Below, in pieces: positions 1 through 6,919 of a stretch of 9,902 nt of DNA. The position numbers were made by a program, and so were the translations under genes. How positions within the stretch are numbered: the first letter of the stretch is position 1; every line of letters starts with the position of its first letter. The notes beneath the pieces are model-generated. The model made no database searches. It saw only the letters and a list, made by a program, of their open reading frames with translations, and was not told where the DNA came from. The stretch is from assembly GCA_016873355.1 (NCBI GenBank), contig VGXK01000049.1:1-9902 (forward strand). The letters run 5' to 3'. Source of the DNA: Phycisphaerae bacterium. GTDB taxonomy: Bacteria > Planctomycetota > Phycisphaerae > Phycisphaerales > SM1A02.

Positions 1-1
1 C

Positions 2-661
2 CGAGCCACGCTCGAACGGATTCTCACGGCGGTGGAGAAGGGGAAGCGCCGCGGAAGGGTGGAGCTCGTGATTGCGATCGTGCTCTCGCTCGCGACGCTT
101 TCCTCCACCTGGTGCGGCTACCAGGCGAGCCAGTGGTCCGGAGCCGCCGGCGGATTGCATTCGAAGGCGGACGCCGCCGAGCGCGACGCGGCGAAGAACG
201 CGCTCGCGGGAATGCAGCTCCGGACGCATGACGGCATCCTGATCATGGAGTACTGGCGTGCGCTTCGCGCCGACGACACGACGACGAGCGACAACCTCTT
301 CGCGCACATGCGCCCCCCGCTCCAGATGGCAATTCGCGCCGCGATCAAGGAGGGCGTACTCGTCGATCCGCAGGTCAAGGCTCCGCTCGAGCGGCCGGAG
401 TATCTCCTGCCGCAGGAGGAAGAGGCCGTCCGTCAGGCTGCGCAGGCTCGCGAGTGGAAGGCCGGCGCCTCGGAGGCGAGCGAGAACGCCGCGGGCTACG
501 TGCCGCTCACGCTCATGTTCGCGTCGGTCCTCTTCTTCGGGGGGATCACGGCGACGTTCGGTCACCGAGGCGTCCGCGTCGCGCTCACGATCGTGGCGAT
601 CGCCACGTTCCTGATCGCGTTCTCGATCCTCGTGCGGCTCCCGGTCCACTGGCCTTCGTGA
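2..661 (+). CDS. Conserved membrane protein of unknown function, 5' end outside the window
   Basis: The function is not known. The reading frame is open back to the first bases of the window. A GTG at 32 could start it, but no Shine-Dalgarno precedes that codon and the in-frame upstream residues (RATLERILTAV) form a plausible helix, so I treat the gene as 5'-partial. Counting from the GTG, there is one hydrophobic segment at about residues 10-28, a soluble region of about 125 residues, then two more membrane segments at about 155-176 and 182-202. Just after the first segment is the signature WCGYQASQWSG. This layout (Trp/Tyr/Gln signature after TM1, paired C-terminal TMs) resembles small bacterial membrane proteins annotated only as DUF families, possibly DUF4337-like, but I cannot confirm that. 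The middle part is rich in Ala, Glu and Arg and probably helical. The gene converges on the LptD-like gene with a 34-bp gap. Confidence 0.75.
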   Translation, partial: RATLERILTAVEKGKRRGRVELVIAIVLSLATLSSTWCGYQASQWSGAAGGLHSKADAAERDAAKNALAGMQLRTHDGILIMEYWRALRADDTTTSDNLFAHMRPPLQMAIRAAIKEGVLVDPQVKAPLERPEYLLPQEEEAVRQAAQAREWKAGASEASENAAGYVPLTLMFASVLFFGGITATFGHRGVRVALTIVAIATFLIAFSILVRLPVHWPS

Positions 662-682
662 CGCGCGGCGCGAGGCCGCGTG
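662..682. terminator. Possible shared hairpin between convergent genes
   Basis: Arms CGCGGC (664-669) and GCCGCG (675-680) form a perfect 6-bp stem around a 5-nt loop, extendable on the + strand by a G-U pair and a C-G pair. It fills most of the 34-bp gap between two convergent stop codons, where a bidirectional terminator would be expected. No T-run follows on either strand, so it does not meet the classical intrinsic-terminator rule. In DNA this GC-rich, 6-bp GC palindromes also occur by chance. Confidence 0.3.
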
Positions 683-695
683 CGCGAGACATCGT

Positions 696-3600
696 TCACT
701 GCCGGATGAGCCCCGCCCACGGCGACGGGAACTGCGGCGTTGCCTGCGAGAAGGTCCAGGTGGGCCGCTGGTTCGGGCCGCCGATCTTGAGCTTCGCGTT
801 GAACGAGTACTCGTCGACGATCGAGTCGTAGCTCACGCCGATGCCGAAGTCGAAATCGGGGAAGATGCGCACGAGCTGCGCCGAGAGCGAGCGGAAGTCG
901 CCCTGCCCGAGATCGAACTGCGGCCCGAGCGCGAGCTGGTAGAGATTGCCGATCTTGTAGCTCAGGCCGACGTTGAGCAGCTCGTCCGACGGATACTCGC
1001 CCGTCGGATCGAAATTGTTCACGTAGCGGTATTCGACGAAGGTGCTTACCTCCGGCGAGTGGTACATGGCCACGCCGATCGATCCGCGCCCGAGCCAATC
1101 CGACGCGCTGCCTCCGCTCGTTCGCTCGCTGCCGTCGAGGAAGACGCCGCTGCCGATGAGCGTGAACGTGCTGCTCAATTGCCACGACGCGTTCATGTAC
1201 GCGTGGCTTCCCCACTGCGAGTATTCCGGCCGCCACGAGTAGAAGGTGGGCAGCGGACTCTGTGCGTAGTGAAGCGGATTGTCGGGGTTGCGCTGATACG
1301 TGTTGTTGTGGTCGGTGACGACCACGCCGACATCCGCCACGATCCAGTCCACGCTTCGCCAGTTGCCGGGGCCGCCTCGATAGGTCTGCAATCGCTGCGT
1401 GAGGCCGACCTGCGCCGCCGAGGCCGCGGAGATCGGCTCGACCTGCTGGTCGTAGACGGGGTAGTCGTTCGCATTCGAGGTGTCGTAGGCCGACCAGAGC
1501 GTGGCGTTCGGCTGCACGATCCACCGCAGGCGGTTGAGGTCGAGCGATCGGCTGTTCACGCCCTCGAAGACGCGCGTGAACTGGGTGCTGAAGCGTCCGC
1601 CCACCGCCATCACCGCGCGGTAGTCGTCGGCGTCGGCGGCGTAGTTCTCGAAGCCCTCGAGGAAGTAGCCGATCGCGGTGAGGCTCACGAACGGCACGAA
1701 CTTGATCCCTTCCCACGCGAACGGCATCGCCAGTTCCTGCCGCGTGAACACTCGCGCCCGCAGGTCCTGGTCGTAGCCGGCGCTCGAGTACGCGTTCGCG
1801 ATCGGCAGATCGTCCTGCACGAACGGGCTCGGCGCCATGTACTCGGGGAGGAAGAACGCCTTGTTCGGCGCGGCGATCGTTTCGGGCGTTCCCTTCGTGA
1901 AGCGGAGCTGCATCGTGTTCGCGCTGTACTCCTGCGTCCACGAGAGCAGGTCGAAGAGTTCGTCGCCGTAGCGCGAGTAATCCACTTGCGGAAGCTTGTC
2001 GACCGAATACGGGCGGCTCGCAAGCTGATAGGAGTTCACCACCGCGTTGTCCACGTCGTACTTGCCGAGCAGCGAGAACTGCGAGTTGCCCGTCTGCCAG
2101 CGCAGGTATCCGCTCGTCTCGTACTCGCGATGCTCCGCGAAGTCCTGCTGACGGAACGTGGAGAGGAACGCGGGATCGCTCACGTAGTTGAACTGTGTCT
2201 GCATCAGCAGCTCCGAGCCGAGCATCGCCTGGTAGTCGAGCGACGAGATCCCGCGGAAGGTCTTGTCGCTGACGTAGTCGCGCCCGGCCGAGCTCTCCTC
2301 CTCATTGCCGAAGTCGTAGAAACCGTAGAGATCCGCGTTGCCGAGCTGCGTTCCCTGCTCGTACCTGAGCGTGCCGCCGCCTCCGAGGCCGTTGCTCGAG
2401 TAGAGATCGCCGACGAGCTCGCCGTCCATGCCCTGCGGCGCGTCGAGGCCGAGCACGTTGAAGAGATCCCAGCGGGTCTCCACCTCGACGCCGCGCGTCG
2501 AGTTGTAGCCCGACGAGACGCTGCGAAGCGGGAATCGCTCCGCCGTGCCGGAGAAGCGCGGGAACCAGAGCACCGGCGTTCCCGAGAGTCGGAAGGTGGC
2601 GTTGCGTCCTTCGATCACGGTGCCGACGTCCGGCTGTCGCGACACGGTCACGCGCTCGGCGCCGATCGACAGATGCGGCGTGAAGAACTCGCTCGTCGAG
2701 ACCTGCGCCTGCTGCGCGGTGAACTGGTCGGCCGCCACCTGCCGCAGCTCCGCCGCCCGCGCCACGACGGGAATGCCGCGCCGGATCTGCGTGCGCAGCA
2801 CCGCGTCCACCATGAGCGCCTGGTTCGTGCGCAGGTCGTAGTAGATGCGCTTGCCGCGCACCGTGTAGTTGAAGTCGGTGGCGGTCACGCCGCCCTCGAG
2901 GTAGATGCCTTCGACGATCGCGGCGGAGATCGCCCCGGTGCGGTTCGCCAGCCCCGCGAGCGTTCCCTTCTCGAGGAAGACGACCGCGCGATCGGCGGTG
3001 AGCTGCACCGAGCCCTGCGGATCGGCGGGATTCGCGTTGAGCCAGTCGATGAGCACGGAGCCCTCGATCGCGATCGTGTCGGTCGCTTCGTCGATCGTCG
3101 TGGTGCGGCCGAAGAACGAGAGCGTGCCCTGCGGCGGGAGGATCGGCGTGCCGTCGGAGCGCACGCGGATCGACTGAGCGCCCGGCGGCGTCGGCGGCGG
3201 TGCGGGATCGACCGTGCCGCCCACTTCGAGTTCGGGAGGCGGCGGCACCGGCGGATGCTCCACGCGCGGGATCGTTCGAAGCGCGGGCTGCCCGGCCGCG
3301 ATCGAGGCGAGGTGTCGCTGGAGCCGCGTCTCGGCGAGTCCGCGCTCGGGCGTGGCCGGCGGCGAGTTCTCCTCCCAGAGAATCGCCTTGATCGACACCG
3401 TGCCGCGCGTGCTGGCGGTGACGAGCAGGTCCTTGCCGCTGGCGCCGAGTCCGGCGCGGCGCGTCGGCTCGTCCACGTCGGGGAACCAGATCGCGATCTG
3501 ATTGATGAGTCCGTCGGCGCTCGGAATGCGGTCGATCCAGACGAGGGCCCGCTGCGCCGCGAATTCGTACGACGCGACGGAGATGCGAACTTCGCCGACC

Positions 3601-3794
3601 AGGTCGAGCCGCTGCGTGTCGTCGACCTTCCACAGCCAGGCCTTCACGGCGCCGATGCGGAGATCGCTGTTCACCGGCTCGATCGGCAGCACGAAGCCTC
3701 CGAGCGACTGCCCCGAGATCGACACATCGCGGAGTTCCTGCGCCGGCGCGGCGGCGGAGACGGCGAGCACGGCGAGCGCGGCGAGCGTCCGCAT
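696..3794 (-). CDS. lptD: LPS-assembly protein LptD-like (OstA family) outer-membrane beta-barrel
   Basis: In the LptD family the protein is the outer-membrane barrel that takes lipopolysaccharide from the periplasmic LptA-like bridge and inserts it in the outer leaflet. The protein here has 1032 residues, longer than E. coli LptD (784). Residues 1-18 are a signal peptide ending in APA. Residues ~44-90 and ~223-385 look like LptA/OstA-type beta modules (for example SVQLTADRAVVFLEK and RGKRIYYDLRTNQALMVDAV), joined by a Pro-rich linker at ~176-206 (HPPVPPPPELE). STSEFFTPHLSIGA (~366-379) and PVLWFPRFSG (~407-416) lead into a long Tyr/Trp/Gly-rich C-terminal part typical of outer-membrane barrels. 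I chose the ATG at 3794 because GGAGG lies 7 nt upstream and the signal peptide starts there; the frame stays open far upstream but that part is low-complexity Arg/Ala translation. No cysteine is seen. The last ~25 residues form a non-barrel-like tail. It is probably co-transcribed with, or has its own promoter after, the UbiA-like gene. Confidence 0.85.
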   Translation of the reverse strand: MRTLAALAVLAVSAAAPAQELRDVSISGQSLGGFVLPIEPVNSDLRIGAVKAWLWKVDDTQRLDLVGEVRISVASYEFAAQRALVWIDRIPSADGLINQIAIWFPDVDEPTRRAGLGASGKDLLVTASTRGTVSIKAILWEENSPPATPERGLAETRLQRHLASIAAGQPALRTIPRVEHPPVPPPPELEVGGTVDPAPPPTPPGAQSIRVRSDGTPILPPQGTLSFFGRTTTIDEATDTIAIEGSVLIDWLNANPADPQGSVQLTADRAVVFLEKGTLAGLANRTGAISAAIVEGIYLEGGVTATDFNYTVRGKRIYYDLRTNQALMVDAVLRTQIRRGIPVVARAAELRQVAADQFTAQQAQVSTSEFFTPHLSIGAERVTVSRQPDVGTVIEGRNATFRLSGTPVLWFPRFSGTAERFPLRSVSSGYNSTRGVEVETRWDLFNVLGLDAPQGMDGELVGDLYSSNGLGGGGTLRYEQGTQLGNADLYGFYDFGNEEESSAGRDYVSDKTFRGISSLDYQAMLGSELLMQTQFNYVSDPAFLSTFRQQDFAEHREYETSGYLRWQTGNSQFSLLGKYDVDNAVVNSYQLASRPYSVDKLPQVDYSRYGDELFDLLSWTQEYSANTMQLRFTKGTPETIAAPNKAFFLPEYMAPSPFVQDDLPIANAYSSAGYDQDLRARVFTRQELAMPFAWEGIKFVPFVSLTAIGYFLEGFENYAADADDYRAVMAVGGRFSTQFTRVFEGVNSRSLDLNRLRWIVQPNATLWSAYDTSNANDYPVYDQQVEPISAASAAQVGLTQRLQTYRGGPGNWRSVDWIVADVGVVVTDHNNTYQRNPDNPLHYAQSPLPTFYSWRPEYSQWGSHAYMNASWQLSSTFTLIGSGVFLDGSERTSGGSASDWLGRGSIGVAMYHSPEVSTFVEYRYVNNFDPTGEYPSDELLNVGLSYKIGNLYQLALGPQFDLGQGDFRSLSAQLVRIFPDFDFGIGVSYDSIVDEYSFNAKLKIGGPNQRPTWTFSQATPQFPSPWAGLIRQ

Positions 3795-3798
3795 CGCG

Positions 3799-3806
3799 GG
3801 TCCTCC
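3799..3806 (-). promoter_or_regulatory. Shine-Dalgarno site of the LptD-like gene
   Basis: On the minus strand the sequence reads GGAGGACC, with GGAGG ending 7 nt before the ATG at 3794. It is the clearest ribosome binding site in the window and fixes the start of a frame that otherwise stays open for another 1149 nt upstream. Confidence 0.75.
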
Positions 3807-3834
3807 ATGACTGCCACGCGCCGGCATGGGCGGC

Positions 3835-3840
3835 ATGCTA
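3835..3840 (-). promoter_or_regulatory. Weak candidate -10 element for the LptD-like gene
   Basis: Within the 110-bp gap between the UbiA-like and LptD-like genes, the minus strand reads GTTAGCATGC. TAGCAT matches 4 of 6 positions of TATAAT and resembles the better -10 boxes before ribH and the pseudopilin gene (TACGAT, TACAAT). It would give a leader of about 35 nt containing the Shine-Dalgarno site. No convincing -35 box was found, so this may be chance. Confidence 0.25.
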
Positions 3841-3904
3841 ACTCGATCGGGCGCCGGGCGAGGCCGACGCAGGACGGCGGCGGCGCCGACTCCGAAGCGG
3901 TCCG

Positions 3905-4873
3905 CTACGGGCGGTATTCGGGCGGGCGCAGCACGAGCGACGCCGATTCGCGCAGGATCGTCATCGTGGCGAATCCGCCGAGCGCCAACAGCGCCAGCCA
4001 CCCCGCCGCGCTCCATTCGCCCAGCATGGCCATCCACGCCACGCCGTGCACCACCTGCCAGAGGGAGCCGTATCGCAGCAGCTTCTCCGCGGCCGTGGTC
4101 GACGGCACGCGCCGTGTCTTCGCCCACGCCACGATCACGAAGAGCGCGACCGACGCGACCGGCCAGAGCAGGCTCGTCAGCGCCGGCGCGTGAAGCCGGG
4201 CGCGAGCGTCCGCATCGCCGCCGCGCGAGAGCAGCATCACCGAGGCGCCGACGACGAGCAGGAGCAGGGCGAGAATCGACCTCGCCGTGAGTGCGGGGCG
4301 CTTCTCCTCGAGACGATGCACGACGGCGCGCACCGCCACCGCGTGCACCATCGCCAGCCACGCGGGAAGCATCGTCGCGGGTCGCTGATCGGGAATGAGC
4401 ATGTGGCCCGCGTGCACCATGCCGACCACGAGCAGGCCGACCGCGGGAAAGTGCTTGCCGGCGGCGTTGAAGAAGAGAATGACCGCCGCGATGACCACCG
4501 TGGTCAGCAGCGCCGATTGACCGAAGAGCACGGCGCCGCTCACCGCGACCATGAGCGAGGTCATCGCCACCATCACCGCGTGCGCGGAGCGGATCTTTCC
4601 CGACGGAATCGGCCGCTCCGGACTGAACGCGCTGTCGTGCCGGAGGTCGAGCACGTCGTTGAGGCTCGCGCCGAAGGAGTAGAGGCCGATCGCGACGATC
4701 GTGGCGATGCCGAGCGCCTCCGGAAGCGGCATCATGCTCACCGCGAGTCCCGCCGCCTGCGGATCGGCGCGCGCCAGCAGCACCGCGAACCAGAGTTCCC
4801 CCACCGCGCCGAGCGCCAGCGAAAGCCGGACGAGCTGCAGAGCGCTCAGGAAGCGGGCGAGCGGTCGGGCCAC
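3905..4873 (-). CDS. UbiA-superfamily prenyltransferase-like integral membrane protein
   Basis: UbiA enzymes are inner-membrane proteins that join a prenyl diphosphate to an aromatic or other acceptor using Mg2+ held by two Asp-rich motifs. Counting from the GTG at 4873 (322 residues), the first motif is clear: NDVLDLRHD at 72-80, followed by ERPIPSG at 86-92. FFNAAGKHFPAVG (~134-146) matches the family's conserved loop after the next helices. About eight or nine hydrophobic segments span the protein. Where a second DxxxD-type motif is expected there is HRLEEKRPAL (186-195), so the acceptor or the chemistry may differ; EboC-type or uncharacterised UbiA relatives are possible. The start is uncertain. 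The frame has an ATG at 5002, but that would overlap ribH and add a low-complexity stretch. The GTG begins the family-like sequence but lacks a good Shine-Dalgarno. Substrate cannot be named from the sequence. Confidence 0.8.
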   Translation of the reverse strand: MARPLARFLSALQLVRLSLALGAVGELWFAVLLARADPQAAGLAVSMMPLPEALGIATIVAIGLYSFGASLNDVLDLRHDSAFSPERPIPSGKIRSAHAVMVAMTSLMVAVSGAVLFGQSALLTTVVIAAVILFFNAAGKHFPAVGLLVVGMVHAGHMLIPDQRPATMLPAWLAMVHAVAVRAVVHRLEEKRPALTARSILALLLLVVGASVMLLSRGGDADARARLHAPALTSLLWPVASVALFVIVAWAKTRRVPSTTAAEKLLRYGSLWQVVHGVAWMAMLGEWSAAGWLALLALGGFATMTILRESASLVLRPPEYRP

Positions 4874-4950
4874 GCGCCAAGCGTAGAGGGACTCCGCGTC
4901 GTTCGCCGCGGGCCGGCGGGCGGCGCCCGAAGCATCGTCGCACTTGCGGC

Positions 4951-4956
4951 TACGAT
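4951..4956 (+). promoter_or_regulatory. Candidate -10 element of the ribH-nusB-ftsY cluster, near-leaderless
   Basis: GGCTACGATCG contains TACGAT, a 5-of-6 match to TATAAT, ending 9 nt before the ribH ATG at 4966. Transcription starting about 7 nt downstream would leave a leader of only 2-3 nt, and no Shine-Dalgarno precedes the ATG. No clear -35 hexamer is seen at 17 nt. It lies in the 92-bp divergent gap shared with the UbiA-like gene. Confidence 0.45.
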
Positions 4957-4965
4957 CGTTCCCCC

Positions 4966-5502
4966 ATGACTTCGAGCGGGCGCGACAACGCGACGGACGC
5001 ATCGATCGACGCGCGAGGCGTGCGCGTGGGCGTCGTCACGAGCGCCTACCACGGCGAAATCACCGCGGCGCTCGAGACGGGCGCGGTCGAGGCGTTCGTC
5101 GCATCGGGCGGCGTGGCGGAGGATCTCGTGCGCATCGACTCGCCGGGCGCGTTCGAACTCGTGGCGATCGCGGCGGCGCTCGCGGCCCGCGACGATCTCG
5201 ACGCGGTCGTGGCGCTCGCGTGCATCGTGCGCGGCGAGACGCGGCACGATCGATTCCTGGCGTCGGCGGTGGCGAACGGGCTCGCGTCGATCTCGGCCGA
5301 GCGACGGAAGCCGGTGTCGTTCGGCGTGCTCACCGTGGAGCGCCTGCGGCAGGCCCGCGAACGGGCCGGGGGCGGAAAGGGAAACAAGGGTCGCGAAGCG
5401 ATGCTCGCCGCGATCGGCGCCGCGCGGGCGATCGAGGCGATTCGCGGAAACGCGGCGGGGTCGCCGTCGAGGTCGGACGCGGCGCAGGCGGTGCGCCGGT
5501 GA
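4966..5502 (+). CDS. ribH: 6,7-dimethyl-8-ribityllumazine synthase
   Basis: RibH condenses 5-amino-6-ribitylaminouracil with 3,4-dihydroxy-2-butanone 4-phosphate to make lumazine, the penultimate step of riboflavin synthesis, in the cytosol. The 178-residue protein follows the family order: VGVVTSAYHGEI (21-32), SPGAFEL (59-65), ALACIVRGETRH (83-94, with the catalytic-type His at 94), SFGVLT (118-123) and ERAGGGKGNKG (132-142), which binds phosphate and completes the neighbouring active site. About 18 N-terminal residues precede the domain. Some pocket residues deviate: the usual RFN is AYH here, and the residue after the active His is Asp rather than an aromatic. The ATG at 4966 is supported by the -10-like element just upstream; no Shine-Dalgarno is present. 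The stop codon overlaps the nusB start (GTGA), so translation of the two is probably coupled. Confidence 0.93.
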   Translation: MTSSGRDNATDASIDARGVRVGVVTSAYHGEITAALETGAVEAFVASGGVAEDLVRIDSPGAFELVAIAAALAARDDLDAVVALACIVRGETRHDRFLASAVANGLASISAERRKPVSFGVLTVERLRQARERAGGGKGNKGREAMLAAIGAARAIEAIRGNAAGSPSRSDAAQAVRR

Positions 5503-5909
5503 GTTCGTCGCGCGACGCGCGCCGCTGCGCGCTGCAGGAGCTCTACCAGCGCGACGCCGGCAACATGGACGAGTGGTTGTCGGGCTCGCTCGGCGACGAA
5601 GGGGAGGAGCGGGCGTCGGAGCATGCGCGGCAGGACGGCTCTCGACTCGCGTCCGCCGCATGGGACGCGCGGCACGACGCCGATCTCGAGATCGGCCGCT
5701 TCACGCCGGAGTGGCCGATCCACCGGCAGCCCGCGGTGGATCGCAACGTGCTGCGCCTGGCCTGGTGGGAGATGACGCGCGGCGGCGTGCCCGCGCCGAT
5801 CGCCATCAACGAGGCGGTCGAGCTGGCGCGCGAGTACGGCGCCGAGAAAAGTCCCGCGTTCGTGAACGCGGTGCTCGATCGGGTGCGCCGCGAGCGGGAG
5901 GACGGCTGA
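5499..5909 (+). CDS. nusB: Transcription antitermination factor NusB
   Basis: NusB binds the boxA element of rRNA leader RNA together with S10 (NusE) and supports antitermination of ribosomal RNA transcription. The 136 residues fit the family's all-helical fold and usual length. SRDARRCALQELYQRD (4-19) is the Arg-rich RNA-binding first helix. DRNVLRLAWWEM (81-92) and PAPIAINEAVELAREYG (98-114) are the core helices, and KSPAFVNAVLDRV (117-129) is the closing signature. The GTG at 5499 shares 4 nt with the ribH stop, and the family-type sequence begins within four residues of it. The frame is open upstream inside ribH, but that translation is a repetitive Arg/Gly shadow. The pairing of ribH and nusB is common in many bacteria. 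Confidence 0.92.
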   Translation: MSSSRDARRCALQELYQRDAGNMDEWLSGSLGDEGEERASEHARQDGSRLASAAWDARHDADLEIGRFTPEWPIHRQPAVDRNVLRLAWWEMTRGGVPAPIAINEAVELAREYGAEKSPAFVNAVLDRVRREREDG

Positions 5910-5912
5910 GCG

Positions 5913-6839
5913 ATGGCGCTCTTCCGCAGCGCGGTCGACGCGATCCGCCGCGGCGTGGCGCGCACGGCGAAGGCGCTCGGCGCCGGCTTGAAGTCGCTGC
6001 TGCACGGCCGCGCCCTCTCGGAGGAGCTCATCGACGAGATCGAGTCGCGATTGATCGCCGCCGATGTGGGCGTTCGCGCGGCGCGCGAGATCACCGAGGC
6101 GCTTCGCCGCGACTTCCGCGCCGGGCAAGTGCCGCGCGGCGAGGACGCGATCGAGTTCCTCAAGCGCACGCTGAAGCAGCGCTGGGGACCGCAGGATCGC
6201 ACGCTTGCGATCGCGCCGACGCCGCCCACGGTGCTGCTCGTCTGCGGCGTGAATGGCGCCGGCAAGACGACGAGCGTGGCGAAGATCGCCAAGACCCTCC
6301 GCGACGAGGGCCGCAGCGTGCTGCTCGCCGCCGCCGACACCTTCCGCGCCGGCGCGGTGGCGCAGCTCTCGATCTGGGCGGAGCGGCTCGGCGTCGAGGT
6401 GGTGCGCGGGCAGCAGGGGGCCGATCCCGCCGCCGTCACCTTCGACGCGGTCGAAGCCGCGCTTGCTCGCAAGGTCGACGCCCTGCTCGTCGACACGGCC
6501 GGTCGCCTGCACACGCAGGAACCGCTCATGCGGCAGCTCTCGAAGATCCGCAGCGTGATCTCGCGCCGTATTCCCGACGCGCCGCACGAGACGCTGCTCG
6601 TGCTCGACGCGACGAGCGGCCAGAACGCGATCCAGCAGGCGCGAGTCTTCCGCGAGGCGGTGCAGATCACCGGCATCTTTCTCGCGAAACTCGACGGAAC
6701 CGCGCGGGGCGGCATCGTCGTGGCGATCCGCGACGAACTCGACGTGCCGGTCAAGCTCGTCGGCGTCGGCGAGCGTCCCGAGGACGTCCAGCCCTTCGAC
6801 CCCGATCGCTTCGTCGAGGCGATGTTCGAACAGGAGTAG
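5913..6839 (+). CDS. ftsY: Signal recognition particle receptor FtsY
   Basis: FtsY is the membrane-associated GTPase that docks ribosome-SRP complexes at the Sec translocon. The 308-residue protein has the helical N domain (~30-95) followed by the G domain. GTPase motifs are complete: P-loop GVNGAGKTTS (112-121), DTFRAGAVAQL (142-152), DTAGR (194-198), AKLDGTARGG (258-267, in place of the usual TKLD) and VGVGERPEDVQPFD (283-296). The last motif distinguishes FtsY from Ffh. The long acidic A domain of E. coli FtsY is absent; instead a short basic, amphipathic start (residues 1-30, with RSAVDAIRRGVARTAKAL) could bind the membrane. The ATG at 5913 lies 3 nt after the nusB stop with GGGAGG about 11 nt upstream, so it is probably in the same operon. 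Confidence 0.96.
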   Translation: MALFRSAVDAIRRGVARTAKALGAGLKSLLHGRALSEELIDEIESRLIAADVGVRAAREITEALRRDFRAGQVPRGEDAIEFLKRTLKQRWGPQDRTLAIAPTPPTVLLVCGVNGAGKTTSVAKIAKTLRDEGRSVLLAAADTFRAGAVAQLSIWAERLGVEVVRGQQGADPAAVTFDAVEAALARKVDALLVDTAGRLHTQEPLMRQLSKIRSVISRRIPDAPHETLLVLDATSGQNAIQQARVFREAVQITGIFLAKLDGTARGGIVVAIRDELDVPVKLVGVGERPEDVQPFDPDRFVEAMFEQE

Positions 6840-6883
6840 CCTGGCGGCGGCGACTTCGGCGCGCGGTGCGAAACGAACTCTGA

Positions 6884-6905
6884 ACCGATCCGGGGGACGA
6901 TCGGT
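6884..6905. promoter_or_regulatory. Inverted repeat overlapping the pseudopilin promoter (operator or terminator candidate)
   Basis: Perfect 7-bp arms ACCGATC (6884-6890) and GATCGGT (6899-6905) surround an 8-nt spacer CGGGGGAC. The repeat ends 2 nt before the -10-like TACAAT, so it covers the -35 and spacer region of the next gene's presumed promoter. That would suit a dimeric repressor site. It is also 45 nt after the ftsY stop and could form an RNA hairpin, but no T-run follows. GATCG words are very frequent in this DNA, which raises the chance of a random match. Confidence 0.4.
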
Positions 6906-6907
6906 AC

Positions 6908-6913
6908 TACAAT
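6908..6913 (+). promoter_or_regulatory. Candidate -10 element giving a leaderless pseudopilin mRNA
   Basis: TACAAT matches TATAAT at 5 of 6 positions and ends exactly 6 nt before the ATG at 6920. Usual -10 to start-site spacing would place the first transcribed base at or next to the A of the ATG, so the mRNA would be leaderless. No Shine-Dalgarno is present. The hexamer 17 nt upstream (CCGATC) is a poor -35 and lies inside an inverted repeat. Confidence 0.55.
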
Positions 6914-6919
6914 GCGGCC

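Noticed and set aside
1059..4193. A 1044-codon open frame on the + strand opposite the LptD-like gene
   Set aside because: Its translation is Arg/Val/Ala/His-rich with no recognisable domain. It is the expected antisense shadow of a GC-rich coding region.
3795..4943. N-terminal extension of the LptD-like frame to 4943
   Set aside because: The extension overlaps the UbiA-like gene in another frame and is low-complexity Arg/Gly/Ala. The ATG at 3794 has both a strong Shine-Dalgarno and a signal peptide.
4874..5002. ATG at 5002 as start of the UbiA-like protein
   Set aside because: It would overlap the ribH coding region by 37 bp and the added residues are Arg/Ala/Asp-rich without family similarity. 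Not excluded, as the GTG at 4873 lacks a good ribosome site.
4944..5498. In-frame upstream extension of nusB through ribH
   Set aside because: The translation is repetitive Arg/Gly sequence lying over ribH in another frame. The NusB fold begins right after the GTG at 5499.
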